Positions 13,566-21,064 of a stretch of 23,820 nt of DNA are shown one piece after another (within the stretch, counting starts at the first letter, position 1; each line of letters begins with the position of its first letter). Where the stretch lies: the NCBI GenBank assembly GCA_036001225.1, contig DASYUM010000074.1, forward strand, positions 1-23,820, in the 5' to 3' direction. The notes beneath the pieces were generated by a model. The model had not been told where the DNA came from, searched no databases, and saw only the letters and a program-made list of their open reading frames with translations. A program made the position numbers and the translations under genes. This stretch comes from DASYUM01 sp036001225 (lineage in GTDB: Bacteria > Methylomirabilota > Methylomirabilia > Rokubacteriales > DASRDR01).

Positions 13566-14363
13566 TCAGTCCGACAGCTTGAGCAGCATCCCGGTCCGCC
13601 GCGACCGGCCGATCGCGCCCTTGAAGGCCAGGTAGGCGGCGGCCAGGTAGACCACCCCGAGCGTGAATCCCCGCGCGAGGGGGTGGGGAAAGACGGGGGG
13701 GAAGCCGAACTCGGCGCGGAAGGCTTCGAGGAAGTAGGTCAGCGGAATGCCGCCGGCGACCGCGGCCAGCGGTCCCGGCAGGAGCGAGACGGGGTAGTAG
13801 ATGCCGCAGAGGAGAAGCATCAGGCTGACCCCCGACCAGGCGGTCACCTCGGCGTGGACCCCGAAGAGGAGGAGAAGCGCCGAAACGAGGAGCCCGACGG
13901 CCGCTGCCGAGAGGACGAGGCCGAGCAGGAAGACGACGACCGCCCCCCAGCCCGGCCGGAGGAAGCTCAGGCCGAACGCCCACTGGCTGACCACGGTCAT
14001 CAGGGCGAAGACGGCCACCGCCCGCAGCACTCCCATGAGCCAGGCGCCGAGCGCCATCTGCCAGGGGTACACCGGGGCCAGGAACTGGTGCTTCACGCTC
14101 TTGGCCCACATGTCGAAGAGGACGGCGTACGTCACGTCGAGCTGGCAGACCTGGACCACCGAGAAGGCCACGGTCCCGGTCAGGACGAAGAGGGTGGCCG
14201 CCTCCCCGAGGCGCAGGAAGCTCGTCATGAGCCCCACCGAGAGGAGGCTCACCACAGGCCAGAATACGACCTCGAAGACCGTCATCGTGTTGCGACGCGT
14301 CATTCGCCAGCTTCGCAGGAAGAAGGCGGAGGTCTTCGTGAGGTGCCGGCCGGCGGCGGTCAT
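13566..14363 (-). CDS. ABC-2-type transporter permease
   Basis: The product has 265 aa from ATG 14363. Six hydrophobic segments are visible (about residues 25-50, 55-75, 105-125, 135-165, 170-195 and 235-255). They include the ABC-2 style FEVVFWPVVSLLSVG and the GIYYPVSLLPGPLAAVAGGIPLTYFLEAFR segment that marks this exporter family. It follows the ATPase gene by 38 nt and must be its membrane partner. The start is not certain: a GTG overlapping the ATPase stop (GTGA at 14402-14405) is an alternative that would add 14 residues, and an internal ATG (MTRRN) also exists. No Shine-Dalgarno decides it. The exported substrate is unknown. Confidence 0.87.
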   Translation of the reverse strand: MTAAGRHLTKTSAFFLRSWRMTRRNTMTVFEVVFWPVVSLLSVGLMTSFLRLGEAATLFVLTGTVAFSVVQVCQLDVTYAVLFDMWAKSVKHQFLAPVYPWQMALGAWLMGVLRAVAVFALMTVVSQWAFGLSFLRPGWGAVVVFLLGLVLSAAAVGLLVSALLLLFGVHAEVTAWSGVSLMLLLCGIYYPVSLLPGPLAAVAGGIPLTYFLEAFRAEFGFPPVFPHPLARGFTLGVVYLAAAYLAFKGAIGRSRRTGMLLKLSD

Positions 14364-14401
14364 GAAGCTTGGCGCCGGCCCGCAAACGGGCGAAGCACGC
14401 G

Positions 14402-15355
14402 TCACCGGGTGAGCTCGATGAAGACCGACTCCAGGTCCGGCTCGGCCACGCGCACGTCGCTGACCGACGCGCCCTGCTCGATCAGGTATCGGAGCAGCTC
14501 GGGGAGCCGCTTCCCGGCGTCGTCTACCACGCACTCGGTCCGCCCGCCCTCGGCCCGACCCCCGAGGACGCCGGGGAGCCGCAGGAGGCCGCTCGTGTCG
14601 CCCTCCACGCTCATCGTGATCCGGTCGCCGGTCAGGGTCTGGCGCTTGAGGCTGTCGGCATCGCCCCGAGCCAGGATGGCGCCGGCCCGGAGGAAGACGA
14701 TCTCGTCGCAGAGCTGCTCGGCCTCGCGCATGTAGTGGGTCGAGAGCAGAATCGTGATCCGCCGGGTCCGCCGGAGGGCGGCGATGTCGGCGCGGATACG
14801 CGCGGCGATGTCGGGATCGAGGCCGACGGTCGGCTCGTCCAGGATCAACAGCTCGGGCTCGTTGACGAATGCCTTGGCCAGGGCGAGCCGCTGCTTGAGC
14901 CCGGTCGAGAGCTCGTTATACGGGATCTCGGCGTGGTCGGCGAGGCCGAAGCGCTGGAGGAGGCCCAGGATCCGGGGCCGCCGCTCCCGGCCGGCCAGCC
15001 CGTAGCTCCGAGCCGCGATGTCGAGGACCTCGCTGACCGACAGGCTCCACAGAAAGGAGGTGCCCCCGGCGGCCATGTTGATCCGCTCGCGGATCCGATC
15101 GGCATCGCGCACCACGTCGAGCCCGAGAACCCGGGCCTGGCCGCGGTCGGGCAGGAGCAGGGTGGCCAAGATGGAGAGGAGCGTTGTCTTCCCTGCCCCG
15201 TTCGGACCCAGGATGCCGAAAATCGTGCCAGCCGGGACTTCGAACGAGACCCCGCGGAGCGCCGGCTGGCGGTGCCGCCGCGGCCAGCCCGCCTGGAACG
15301 TCTTCGCCAGGTCGCGGACCTCGACGGCCGGAGCCGGCGTTGCCACGAAATTCAC
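14402..15355 (-). CDS. ABC transporter ATP-binding protein (DrrA/ABC-2 type)
   Basis: The product has 317 aa. Walker A is GPNGAGKTT (50-58), the signature is LSTGLKQ (149-155) instead of LSGGQ, Walker B is LLILDEP (169-175), the D-loop is GLDP and the H-loop His is H207 in LLSTHYM. The C-terminal 95 residues form the accessory domain seen in DrrA-like exporters. LSTGLKQ variants are common in ABC-2 exporters for drugs, polysaccharides or lipids. The start is GTG 15355, or a second in-frame GTG at 15346. The sequence TACAGT (15354-15359 on the minus strand) overlaps the first GTG and ends 7 nt before the second, so a leaderless start at 15346 is possible. It pairs with the permease downstream. 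Confidence 0.92.
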   Translation of the reverse strand: MNFVATPAPAVEVRDLAKTFQAGWPRRHRQPALRGVSFEVPAGTIFGILGPNGAGKTTLLSILATLLLPDRGQARVLGLDVVRDADRIRERINMAAGGTSFLWSLSVSEVLDIAARSYGLAGRERRPRILGLLQRFGLADHAEIPYNELSTGLKQRLALAKAFVNEPELLILDEPTVGLDPDIAARIRADIAALRRTRRITILLSTHYMREAEQLCDEIVFLRAGAILARGDADSLKRQTLTGDRITMSVEGDTSGLLRLPGVLGGRAEGGRTECVVDDAGKRLPELLRYLIEQGASVSDVRVAEPDLESVFIELTR

Positions 15356-15359
15356 TGTA

Positions 15360-15515
15360 CCACATGGACTTGGGGCCCGTTCCGGTCGTCCCGCCGGGTG
15401 GCAGGAGCTGCCGGGCGATCGGCAAAAGCTTCCCGGCGGAAGCGGTCACCCGGGCTTTTTACCCGTATGGGAAGCGGTCGGCGCGGCGGCATTCCTTTTG
15501 CTCTTCCCACGGGCG
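15360..15515. other. Intergenic region between divergent genes with a short hairpin
   Basis: This stretch separates the ABC ATPase gene (minus) from a possible small plus-strand gene. It holds a 6-bp stem with a CGGC loop (15428-15433 with 15438-15443) followed by a T5 run at 15456-15460, not directly adjacent. I do not recognise a riboswitch. If the small ORF at 15516 is not real, the gene-free stretch extends to 15904. Confidence 0.4.
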
Positions 15516-15818
15516 ATGGCCCGACGACACAGGGTGCCCCGGCGGATCACGGCGCGGTCCGGCCGCGCCGCGCGGCGACGGCTCCTGCGCGCCGCCGGTC
15601 TCCTGGCCGGCGCGGCCCTCGCCGCGGGAAGCGGCTGGCTCTACGCTGGCCCCCATGCCCCCGACACGGGGCGGCGCCCGGCCACGGCGAACGCCGCGAC
15701 TCCGGTCCGGCCCTCGCTGCCCTTCGGCCTGCCGGCGGCCGACCCGTCGCTCCAGGGCGGGGCGCTCCAGGTGCCGGTCGTGGACGTTACCGAGATCCTG
15801 CCGACCTGCCACAACTGA
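15516..15818 (+). CDS. Possible small exported protein, Tat-like N-terminus, unrecognised
   Basis: The product would be 100 aa from ATG 15516. The N-terminus is strongly basic with paired arginines and then RRRLLRAAGLLAGAALAAG, which looks like a Tat- or Sec-type signal (residues about 19-45). The mature part is Pro- and Ala-rich and ends in VPVVDVTEILPTCHN. I do not recognise the family. No Shine-Dalgarno precedes the ATG, and in DNA this GC-rich such frames arise by chance. The n-region/h-region order and the placement in an otherwise empty 540-nt gap make it worth keeping. The Rieske gene starts 87 nt downstream but has its own promoter. Confidence 0.42.
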   Translation: MARRHRVPRRITARSGRAARRRLLRAAGLLAGAALAAGSGWLYAGPHAPDTGRRPATANAATPVRPSLPFGLPAADPSLQGGALQVPVVDVTEILPTCHN

Positions 15819-15866
15819 GCTGACGGCCCCACCCCTAATCCGGCGCCGGCCACGCCGGCACGCGAG

Positions 15867-15895
15867 TTGTCCGACCGGACCCGCCTTGCTACGAT
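15867..15895 (+). promoter_or_regulatory. Promoter for the Rieske gene, leaderless geometry
   Basis: TTGTCC (15867-15872), a 17-nt spacer and TACGAT (15890-15895, 5 of 6). Only 9 nt separate the -10 from ATG 15905 and no Shine-Dalgarno lies between, so the mRNA may begin at or very near the start codon. Confidence 0.55.
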
Positions 15896-15904
15896 GCCAG
15901 CGCC

Positions 15905-16267
15905 ATGAGCGCGCCCCGAGAGTGGTCGGCGGCGGTGGCCGACATTCCCCCCGGCGGATCCGCGAAGTTTCCCCTCCTCTGGCGCGGGCGCCGGATCGAG
16001 GGCTTCGTCGTCAACTTCGACGGCCACTTCTACGCCTACGTCAACCAGTGTATCCACGCCGGCACGCCGCTCGACTGGTGGCCGAACGAGTTCTTCACCG
16101 AGGACGGCCGCCTGCTCATCTGTGCGACACACGGGGCGCTCTACGCGCCCGACAGCGGGCGTTGCGCCGGCGGGCCCTGCGCGGGCGGCACGCTCTATCG
16201 GCTGGCCGTTCGCGTCACCGACGGTCGCGTCGTCGTGACGTCGGAAGACGCCGACGATGGCGTCTGA
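15905..16267 (+). CDS. Rieske [2Fe-2S] domain protein
   Basis: The product has 120 aa and is a stand-alone Rieske domain. The cluster ligands are C49-x-H51 (NQCIHAGTPLDW) and C73-x-x-H76 (CATHGALYAPDSG), 21 residues apart, slightly longer than in many ferredoxin-type Rieske proteins. Two more cysteines (C87, C92) lie in a GRCAGGPCAGG stretch after the second motif, typical of the third Rieske loop. Such small soluble proteins pass electrons to oxygenases or other redox partners; no oxygenase is present here. The stop overlaps the start of the next gene by 11 nt, so the two are probably translated together. Confidence 0.92.
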   Translation: MSAPREWSAAVADIPPGGSAKFPLLWRGRRIEGFVVNFDGHFYAYVNQCIHAGTPLDWWPNEFFTEDGRLLICATHGALYAPDSGRCAGGPCAGGTLYRLAVRVTDGRVVVTSEDADDGV

Positions 16268-16676
16268 CGCCGACGCCGTCCGGGCGGCCAACGCGCGTTT
16301 CTACCGGGCCTTCGAGAATCTGAGCCTGGCCGAGATGGAGCCGCTCTGGGTTCACGAGGAGCGTGTGGTCTGCGTCCATCCGGGCTGGCCCCGCCTGCAC
16401 GGCTGGGAAGCGGTCCGGGAGTCGTGGGCCGCCATCTTCCAGAACACGCGGGAGATGCGCTTCACCCTGACCGACATCCAGGTCGACGTGCGGGGCGAGC
16501 TGGCCTGGGTGACCTGCACCGAGAACATCCTCTCCGAGGCACGGGGCAACCTGTCAGTGACGGCGATCCTGGCCACCAACCTCTTCGAGTGGCACGCGGG
16601 CGCGTGGCTGATGGTCCACCACCACGCCTCGCACGTGCTGGCGGCGCCCGGCGCCGCCGAGTCGGAGACCGCCTAG
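16257..16676 (+). CDS. NTF2/SnoaL-like domain protein
   Basis: The product has 139 aa. It shows the SnoaL-like_3 pattern: an N-terminal helix AVRAANARFYRAFENLSLAEMEPLW, the CVHPGWPRLHGWEAVRESWAAIF segment, then beta strands with MRFTLTDIQVDVRGELAWVTCTENI and WLMVHHHASHV. This cone-shaped fold serves many small-molecule-binding or catalytic roles, and no specific function can be assigned. The ATG lies within the last codons of the Rieske gene (11-nt overlap), which suggests stoichiometric expression and a shared task. No terminator with a T-run follows; two GC hairpins occupy the gap to the convergent gene. Confidence 0.85.
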   Translation: MASDADAVRAANARFYRAFENLSLAEMEPLWVHEERVVCVHPGWPRLHGWEAVRESWAAIFQNTREMRFTLTDIQVDVRGELAWVTCTENILSEARGNLSVTAILATNLFEWHAGAWLMVHHHASHVLAAPGAAESETA

Positions 16677-16698
16677 CCGGCGGTCGGGCTGAGCGGGC

Positions 16699-16751
16699 GC
16701 GGCGTCAGACCGAAGCGCCGCGGTGAGGTGGCCGGGGCCGGCGAGGCCCCG
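16699..16751. terminator. Two GC hairpins between convergent genes
   Basis: Stems at 16699-16704/16716-16721 (6 bp, 11-nt loop) and 16733-16739/16745-16751 (7 bp, 5-nt loop) fill the 93-nt gap between the NTF2-like gene and the convergent secreted-protein gene. Neither is followed by a T-run, so termination is only suggested. Confidence 0.3.
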
Positions 16752-16769
16752 CCGAGAAGCGTCGCACCC

Positions 16770-17954
16770 TCAAGGGCTGGACGGACAGGCCGTCTTCGGG
16801 CAGCCGATCCAGCGAACGACGGGCACCTTCGCGTCGAGAATGGGGATGTCCGGGTCCTTCCGGCGCTCGACCACGAGGACGTAGATCGGGGAAGGGTCCG
16901 CCTCGAGGTCCCGCACCCCAGCCGGGACCTGCTCGAGGATGAAGTCCTGCTTCCGGTCCATCGGTGTCAGCACGACCTTGCCGCCGTCGCGCCAGTCGAG
17001 CCGGAAGGCCCGCACCTCGACGACGCGGCCCACGACCTGGTCGAACAGCTCGGCCAGCTGCCCGGCGGTCAGGGACTGAGCGACCCCGTTGGCCGCGCGC
17101 TCCTGCTCCCGCTCGCGATCCCGACCCGGATCCCGCCTCGGCGCCTGCCGCAACCGACGGAGCCGGCGCTCCAGGTCGGCCCGGTGCGGAGAGTCCGGAT
17201 ACCGGGCCAGGTAGCTCTCGAGCATCTGGATCGCTTCGTCCCGGCGGTCCGGGGAGGCGGCCAGGAACCGCGCCATCCGGCTCATGGCATCCTGCACGGC
17301 CGGCCGGGAGAGCGCCGGCAGCGACGCGGGGTGATAGACCCCGAGGGCGGCCGACAACTCGGGGGCGAGCCGCGCCTTGGCCGCCGCGTCGAGCAGCCCC
17401 AGCTCGACCTCCTCGATCGGGACCGTTGCGCCCCGTCCCCGGGCCGCCAGCTCGGCCTGGATCACCGCCTCCTTCGTGACGTCCCCCGGGTAGGTCACGA
17501 CCAGTCGGAGCTCGCGCGAGGCGACCTTGCGGCGGCCGGCGACGTTGTGAACCGCGACGAAGCCCTGGATGGCCGCCCGGCCCGTCGCTGCGAAGCTGTC
17601 GAGCCGGAGGTGGTAGCTCAGGTCGACCACCACGACGTCGTCCACCCCGTGGTCGACGAGTCGCAGGAAGTCGCTCGGAACTCGAGGATTGGGCGGCGTC
17701 TCGGTCGTGGCCAAGCGGACCGACACCTCGCGGAAGGCGGGGTGGGTCGCGATGAGCTCCCGCCCCCGGTCCTGGATGGCCGGTGTCGGCTCGAGCGGCT
17801 CGTCGGCCGGCGCGTTGGGGTGAAGACGCTGAAGGTCCACCTGCACGACCAGGTAGACCTCCGCACTCCGCGCCGCCGCCGGGGCCGGCAGCACGAACAC
17901 CACCGCCAGAAGCGCCAGCCCGACCATGACTGCAGGAATCCGCGTCCCGGTCAC
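16770..17954 (-). CDS. Exported protein of unknown function
   Basis: The product is 394 aa from GTG 17954 (GGGAG 8 nt upstream); a much longer open frame upstream is a shadow. A signal peptide covers about residues 1-29 (hydrophobic core VGLALLAVVFVLPAPAAARS). The N-terminal half has beta-rich segments such as VYLVVQVDLQRL and DDVVVVDLSYHLRL followed by AIQGFVAVHNVAGRRKVASREL. This loosely recalls CsgG- or TolB-like subunits. A TPR-like helical segment (DEAIQMLESYLARYPDSPHRADLERRL) and a charged Arg/Glu stretch follow, then a beta-rich C-terminus with two Cys (IGCPKTACP). I do not recognise the family. It is the last gene of the run containing the PDZ lipoprotein, kinase and CsgG lipoprotein genes. 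Confidence 0.75.
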   Translation of the reverse strand: MTGTRIPAVMVGLALLAVVFVLPAPAAARSAEVYLVVQVDLQRLHPNAPADEPLEPTPAIQDRGRELIATHPAFREVSVRLATTETPPNPRVPSDFLRLVDHGVDDVVVVDLSYHLRLDSFAATGRAAIQGFVAVHNVAGRRKVASRELRLVVTYPGDVTKEAVIQAELAARGRGATVPIEEVELGLLDAAAKARLAPELSAALGVYHPASLPALSRPAVQDAMSRMARFLAASPDRRDEAIQMLESYLARYPDSPHRADLERRLRRLRQAPRRDPGRDREREQERAANGVAQSLTAGQLAELFDQVVGRVVEVRAFRLDWRDGGKVVLTPMDRKQDFILEQVPAGVRDLEADPSPIYVLVVERRKDPDIPILDAKVPVVRWIGCPKTACPSSP

Positions 17955-17983
17955 CGCCAGGCTCCCTTCCCGACCTCGTCCGC

Positions 17984-19090
17984 TCAGCGCCACGGTTTGT
18001 GCTGGAAGATGTCGGTCCCCACCAGCAGATACACCGCCGCCGGATCGGCGGCGACGCTCACCGCCGCCTCCGTCAACGGGAAGACCCGCGTCGTCCCTGA
18101 CGCCAGGTCGGTGCGGGCCAAGGATGCCCGCCCCCCGCTGGTGCAGCAGAGCCAGAGGATCGCTTCGCCGTCGTACGCCAGCCCCGACCGGTAGGTCCCT
18201 GGCAGCGGTTCCACCCGGGCCTGACCCGAGCCGAGATCGATCCGAACGACCGCCGCGCCATCCGGCCGCTGGCACGCCATCCACAGCTCGCCGCTGACGC
18301 GCGCCAAGCCCTGGGCGCGACAGCGGTTGGCCAGGCTTTCGGCCCCCCGGATCGGCAGCCGACCGACGCGGCCGGAGCGGATCTCGTAGTAGTCCACGTA
18401 GATCTCCGATCCGGCCCACCCCAGATAGACGCGCTCCGCGTCGGCCGCGATGACGCGCTCGACCCCCGGGGACGCGACGGCGCGCGGCGGAATGGGTGGC
18501 ACCGGCCCACCGGGGAGCTGGAGCGGGACGATCCCGCGGTCCTCGCCCCCCGGCACCGCACCGAAGCCGTAGAGCACGGCGCCATCGGCGGCGATCTGAA
18601 TCAGACCGCGAGGAGCCGCGATCACGGTCATGAGCCGCCCGGCTGGCGAGGCTTCTACCGGCAGCCGCACGGTCAGCAACTCGCCGACCCGGCGCAGCGC
18701 GACCTCGATCGTGGCACCGAGCGGCGCCTCGGCCAGGACCCGCGGCAACGTGTCCGGAGTGGCCAGATAGGTGCCGCCGGCCAGGAGCAGCACGTCGCCC
18801 CGCCGGATTCCGGCGCGCTCGGCCGGGCTGGCCGGCTCGACCCCGCGCACGTAGAGGCCCTCGACGCGGGAGACGTTCACCGACCGGGCGAGCGCCTCCG
18901 TCACCGGTTCGACGGTGACCCCGCTCCAGCGCTCGGCGTCCGTCGCGCGCGGCAGTGGTGCGGGGGAGGCCACTGCCGGAGGAGCCGACGCTGCGGGGGG
19001 CCCGCTGCCCGGTGGTGAGGGGGAAGCCGCGCAGGCCGCCAGCAGACCCCCGAGCACGACGAGCCCGAGGGCGTCGGCCCGCCCGATCAA
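17984..19090 (-). CDS. PDZ-domain lipoprotein with propeller-like C-terminus
   Basis: The product has 368 aa. A lipobox (LLAAC, C20) follows a hydrophobic segment, so it is a predicted lipoprotein. A Pro/Ala/Ser-rich linker (21-50) leads to a PDZ domain (about 55-145) with GLYVRGVEPASPAERAGIRRGDVLL, the typical ligand-groove and helix pattern. The remaining 220 residues contain repeated short strands with periodic Gly and aromatic residues (VLYGFGAVPG, VYLGWAGSEIYVDYYE, GELWMACQ, ILWLCCTSGG), suggesting a beta-propeller sensor-like domain. The start is a TTG overlapping the kinase stop (TTGA), with AAGGGA upstream, so expression is coupled to the kinase. There is no protease domain, so the PDZ probably acts as a binding module. 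Confidence 0.82.
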   Translation of the reverse strand: MIGRADALGLVVLGGLLAACAASPSPPGSGPPAASAPPAVASPAPLPRATDAERWSGVTVEPVTEALARSVNVSRVEGLYVRGVEPASPAERAGIRRGDVLLLAGGTYLATPDTLPRVLAEAPLGATIEVALRRVGELLTVRLPVEASPAGRLMTVIAAPRGLIQIAADGAVLYGFGAVPGGEDRGIVPLQLPGGPVPPIPPRAVASPGVERVIAADAERVYLGWAGSEIYVDYYEIRSGRVGRLPIRGAESLANRCRAQGLARVSGELWMACQRPDGAAVVRIDLGSGQARVEPLPGTYRSGLAYDGEAILWLCCTSGGRASLARTDLASGTTRVFPLTEAAVSVAADPAAVYLLVGTDIFQHKPWR

Positions 19091-21018
19091 CGCTTTCCCT
19101 TGAGCGCCGCCTGGGCCTCGGTCGCGCCTTTCCGCGCCTCGGCGTGCTTGGGATCGATGGCCAGAGCCCGCTGGTACTCGCGGAGGGCCCGCTCGGGATC
19201 GCCGCGATCCTGGAACACCTGGGCGAGGGCGATGGCATCCTCGACGGTCTTGAGCTGCTCAGCCGAGAGCTTCGCCGGAGCGGCGCCCGTCGCCGTCCCG
19301 CCGCCCGTCGCGGGCGCAGTCGGCGCCGGCGCAGTCGGCGCGGGCGCCTTGGGTTTGGGTGTCGCCGCCGGCGTCTTGGGGGCGGGGGCGATGACCGCGG
19401 GGATGCTCGATGCCGCCGGGGTGGCCGGCGCCGCCGGCGGTGCCGCGGGCGGTGAGACCGGGCGCGGCTGCTCCACGACAGGTGCCGGGGCCGCGCGTGG
19501 TGGGGTGGCCGGCCGAAAGAGGAAGATGCCGCCCCCGACCACGGCGACCAGGGCGACGCCCGCCAGCACGACGGCGAAGCGGCGGCCCCCGGCAACGGCG
19601 CGGGTCGCCGAGGTCACGACCGTGCCGACCGGGATCGCCATCGGCGCCGACTCCGGCACGGCGAAGGGCGGCGGGGTGGCGACCGCGGTCGCCCCTTCCG
19701 CCGCTCGGGCCGGCTCCGGGGCCGGCGAGCCCATGCGAGGCGGGAGGTCGAGGCCGGCCGGGCGGGCGGGCGATCCTTCGGGGCGGGCGGTCCCCGGCGC
19801 GAACGAGCGCACCGTGTGCTCCCGCAGCAGCTCGAGCCGCGCCCGCTCGTAGTAGTCGCGGGCCCGCTGGTGCTGCGGGACCTCCTGGAGTATGGGCTGC
19901 AGCGCCGCCATCGCGTCCTCGAAGGCACCCCGGTCGAAGGCCGCGACCGCCCGGGCCACCGTCGGCTCCAGCCGCTCGACGGTCCGGGCGAGGGCCCGGA
20001 GCCGCTCGGTCTGGCTCTCCAGGTCACGCAGGATGGTCTCCAGGCCGGTCCCGGCGGCGGCGGGGGCGGCCAGCGGCAGCGTCTCCTCGCCCAGGGCGGT
20101 CGCGCCGATGGTGGCGACCAGCGATCGGTGGAGCCGGGCGACTTCGGCGAACTTCCGGTCCACCGCCTCCCGCAGGTGGGCGGCCGTGGTCTCGGGCGCC
20201 AGCATCTCGGGAAGCGCCGCCAGGTCGCCCCGCAACTCCTCCAGGTTCTGGTACCGGGCGCTGGGGTCCTTGGCGAGCGTGCGGTGGACGGCACGAACCA
20301 GGGCCGGGGGGAGATCGGGCACGACCTCGCCGAGCGCCGGCGGATCTTCGGCCCGGACCTTCTCCATCGTCTCGAAGTAGTCCTCCCCGACGAACGGCTT
20401 CCGGCCGGAGAGGAGCTCGTAGAAGACCACGCCGACCGAGAAGATGTCCGAGCGCGCGTCGGTGCGGCGGCCGCGGGCTTGTTCAGGGGACATGTAGTTC
20501 GGCGTGCCCATGAGGAGGCCGGTGCGGGTCAGGTCGGAGCTGCCGAGACGGGCGATGCCGAAGTCGAGGATCTTCACCTGGCCGCTGGCCAGCACGAAGA
20601 TGTTGGCCGGCTTGATGTCTCGATGGACGATTCCTCGCTGGTGGGCAAAGGCCAGACCATCGCAAACCTGGGTCATCAGCGCCAGCCTGGCGCGCAGCCC
20701 GAGGGGAGGAACCCGCGCGATGACGCGGGAGAGCGGCTCGCCCTCGAGCATCTCCATGACGATGAAGACCTGACCTTGGTCCTCCCCCAGTTCGTAGACG
20801 GTGATGATGTTGGGGTGGTTGAGGCGGGCGGCCGACTGGGCCTCGCGGAGAAAGCGCTCCCGGGCCTCGGTGCCGACGTCGGCGCCTTCGGTCATGACCT
20901 TGATCGCGACCAGGCGGTCGAGCACGGGATCGTGCGCCTTGTAGACGCTTCCCATGCCGCCTCGCCCGACCGGTTCGAGGACGCGATACTTGCCGATTCG
21001 CTCGGGTGAGCCGGCCAT
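19087..21018 (-). CDS. Transmembrane Ser/Thr protein kinase (PknB type) with TPR tail
   Basis: The product has 643 aa. The kinase domain covers about 10-275: glycine loop GRGGMGSVYKA (18-28), VAIK lysine K40, catalytic HRDIKPAN (132-139, D134), DFG (152-154), activation segment MGTPNYMSPEQ (170-180) and SDIFSVGVVFYELLSGRKPF. All essential residues are present, so it should be active. Residues 280-400 are helical, and a Pro/Ala-rich linker follows. One membrane span (about 481-501) places the C-terminus outside: a Pro/Ala/Thr-rich region with a 15-bp tandem repeat at 19313-19342 (PTAPA units) and a TPR (about 590-643). There are no PASTA repeats. It lies between the CsgG lipoprotein and the PDZ lipoprotein genes, suggesting it senses or controls that envelope machinery. 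Confidence 0.94.
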   Translation of the reverse strand: MAGSPERIGKYRVLEPVGRGGMGSVYKAHDPVLDRLVAIKVMTEGADVGTEARERFLREAQSAARLNHPNIITVYELGEDQGQVFIVMEMLEGEPLSRVIARVPPLGLRARLALMTQVCDGLAFAHQRGIVHRDIKPANIFVLASGQVKILDFGIARLGSSDLTRTGLLMGTPNYMSPEQARGRRTDARSDIFSVGVVFYELLSGRKPFVGEDYFETMEKVRAEDPPALGEVVPDLPPALVRAVHRTLAKDPSARYQNLEELRGDLAALPEMLAPETTAAHLREAVDRKFAEVARLHRSLVATIGATALGEETLPLAAPAAAGTGLETILRDLESQTERLRALARTVERLEPTVARAVAAFDRGAFEDAMAALQPILQEVPQHQRARDYYERARLELLREHTVRSFAPGTARPEGSPARPAGLDLPPRMGSPAPEPARAAEGATAVATPPPFAVPESAPMAIPVGTVVTSATRAVAGGRRFAVVLAGVALVAVVGGGIFLFRPATPPRAAPAPVVEQPRPVSPPAAPPAAPATPAASSIPAVIAPAPKTPAATPKPKAPAPTAPAPTAPATGGGTATGAAPAKLSAEQLKTVEDAIALAQVFQDRGDPERALREYQRALAIDPKHAEARKGATEAQAALKGKR

Positions 21019-21064
21019 CTCAGCTACCGGCCCCTACCCGCCCCACTCACCCCCCCGCTCCCGC

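Noticed and set aside
15420..15485. Possible riboswitch (c-di-GMP-like, with GGCAAAAGC and nested GC stems)
   Set aside because: The short GGCAAA and hairpin pieces are present, but the conserved core elements of known classes could not be found in order.
16728..18194. A 488-codon plus-strand open frame opposite the exported protein
   Set aside because: It has no recognisable motif, and the opposite strand encodes a protein with a signal peptide and good ribosome site. High GC creates such antisense frames.
19313..19342. 15-bp tandem repeat in the kinase gene
   Set aside because: Two units encoding PTAPA in a Pro/Ala-rich linker. This is normal low-complexity linker sequence, not a mobile or regulatory repeat.
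16770..19595. A 941-codon open frame on the minus strand covering the exported protein and extending through the PDZ lipoprotein and kinase genes
   Set aside because: The upstream two thirds is low-complexity Arg/Pro/Ser translation antiphase to the PDZ and kinase genes. The real protein starts at GTG 17954 with a ribosome site and signal peptide.
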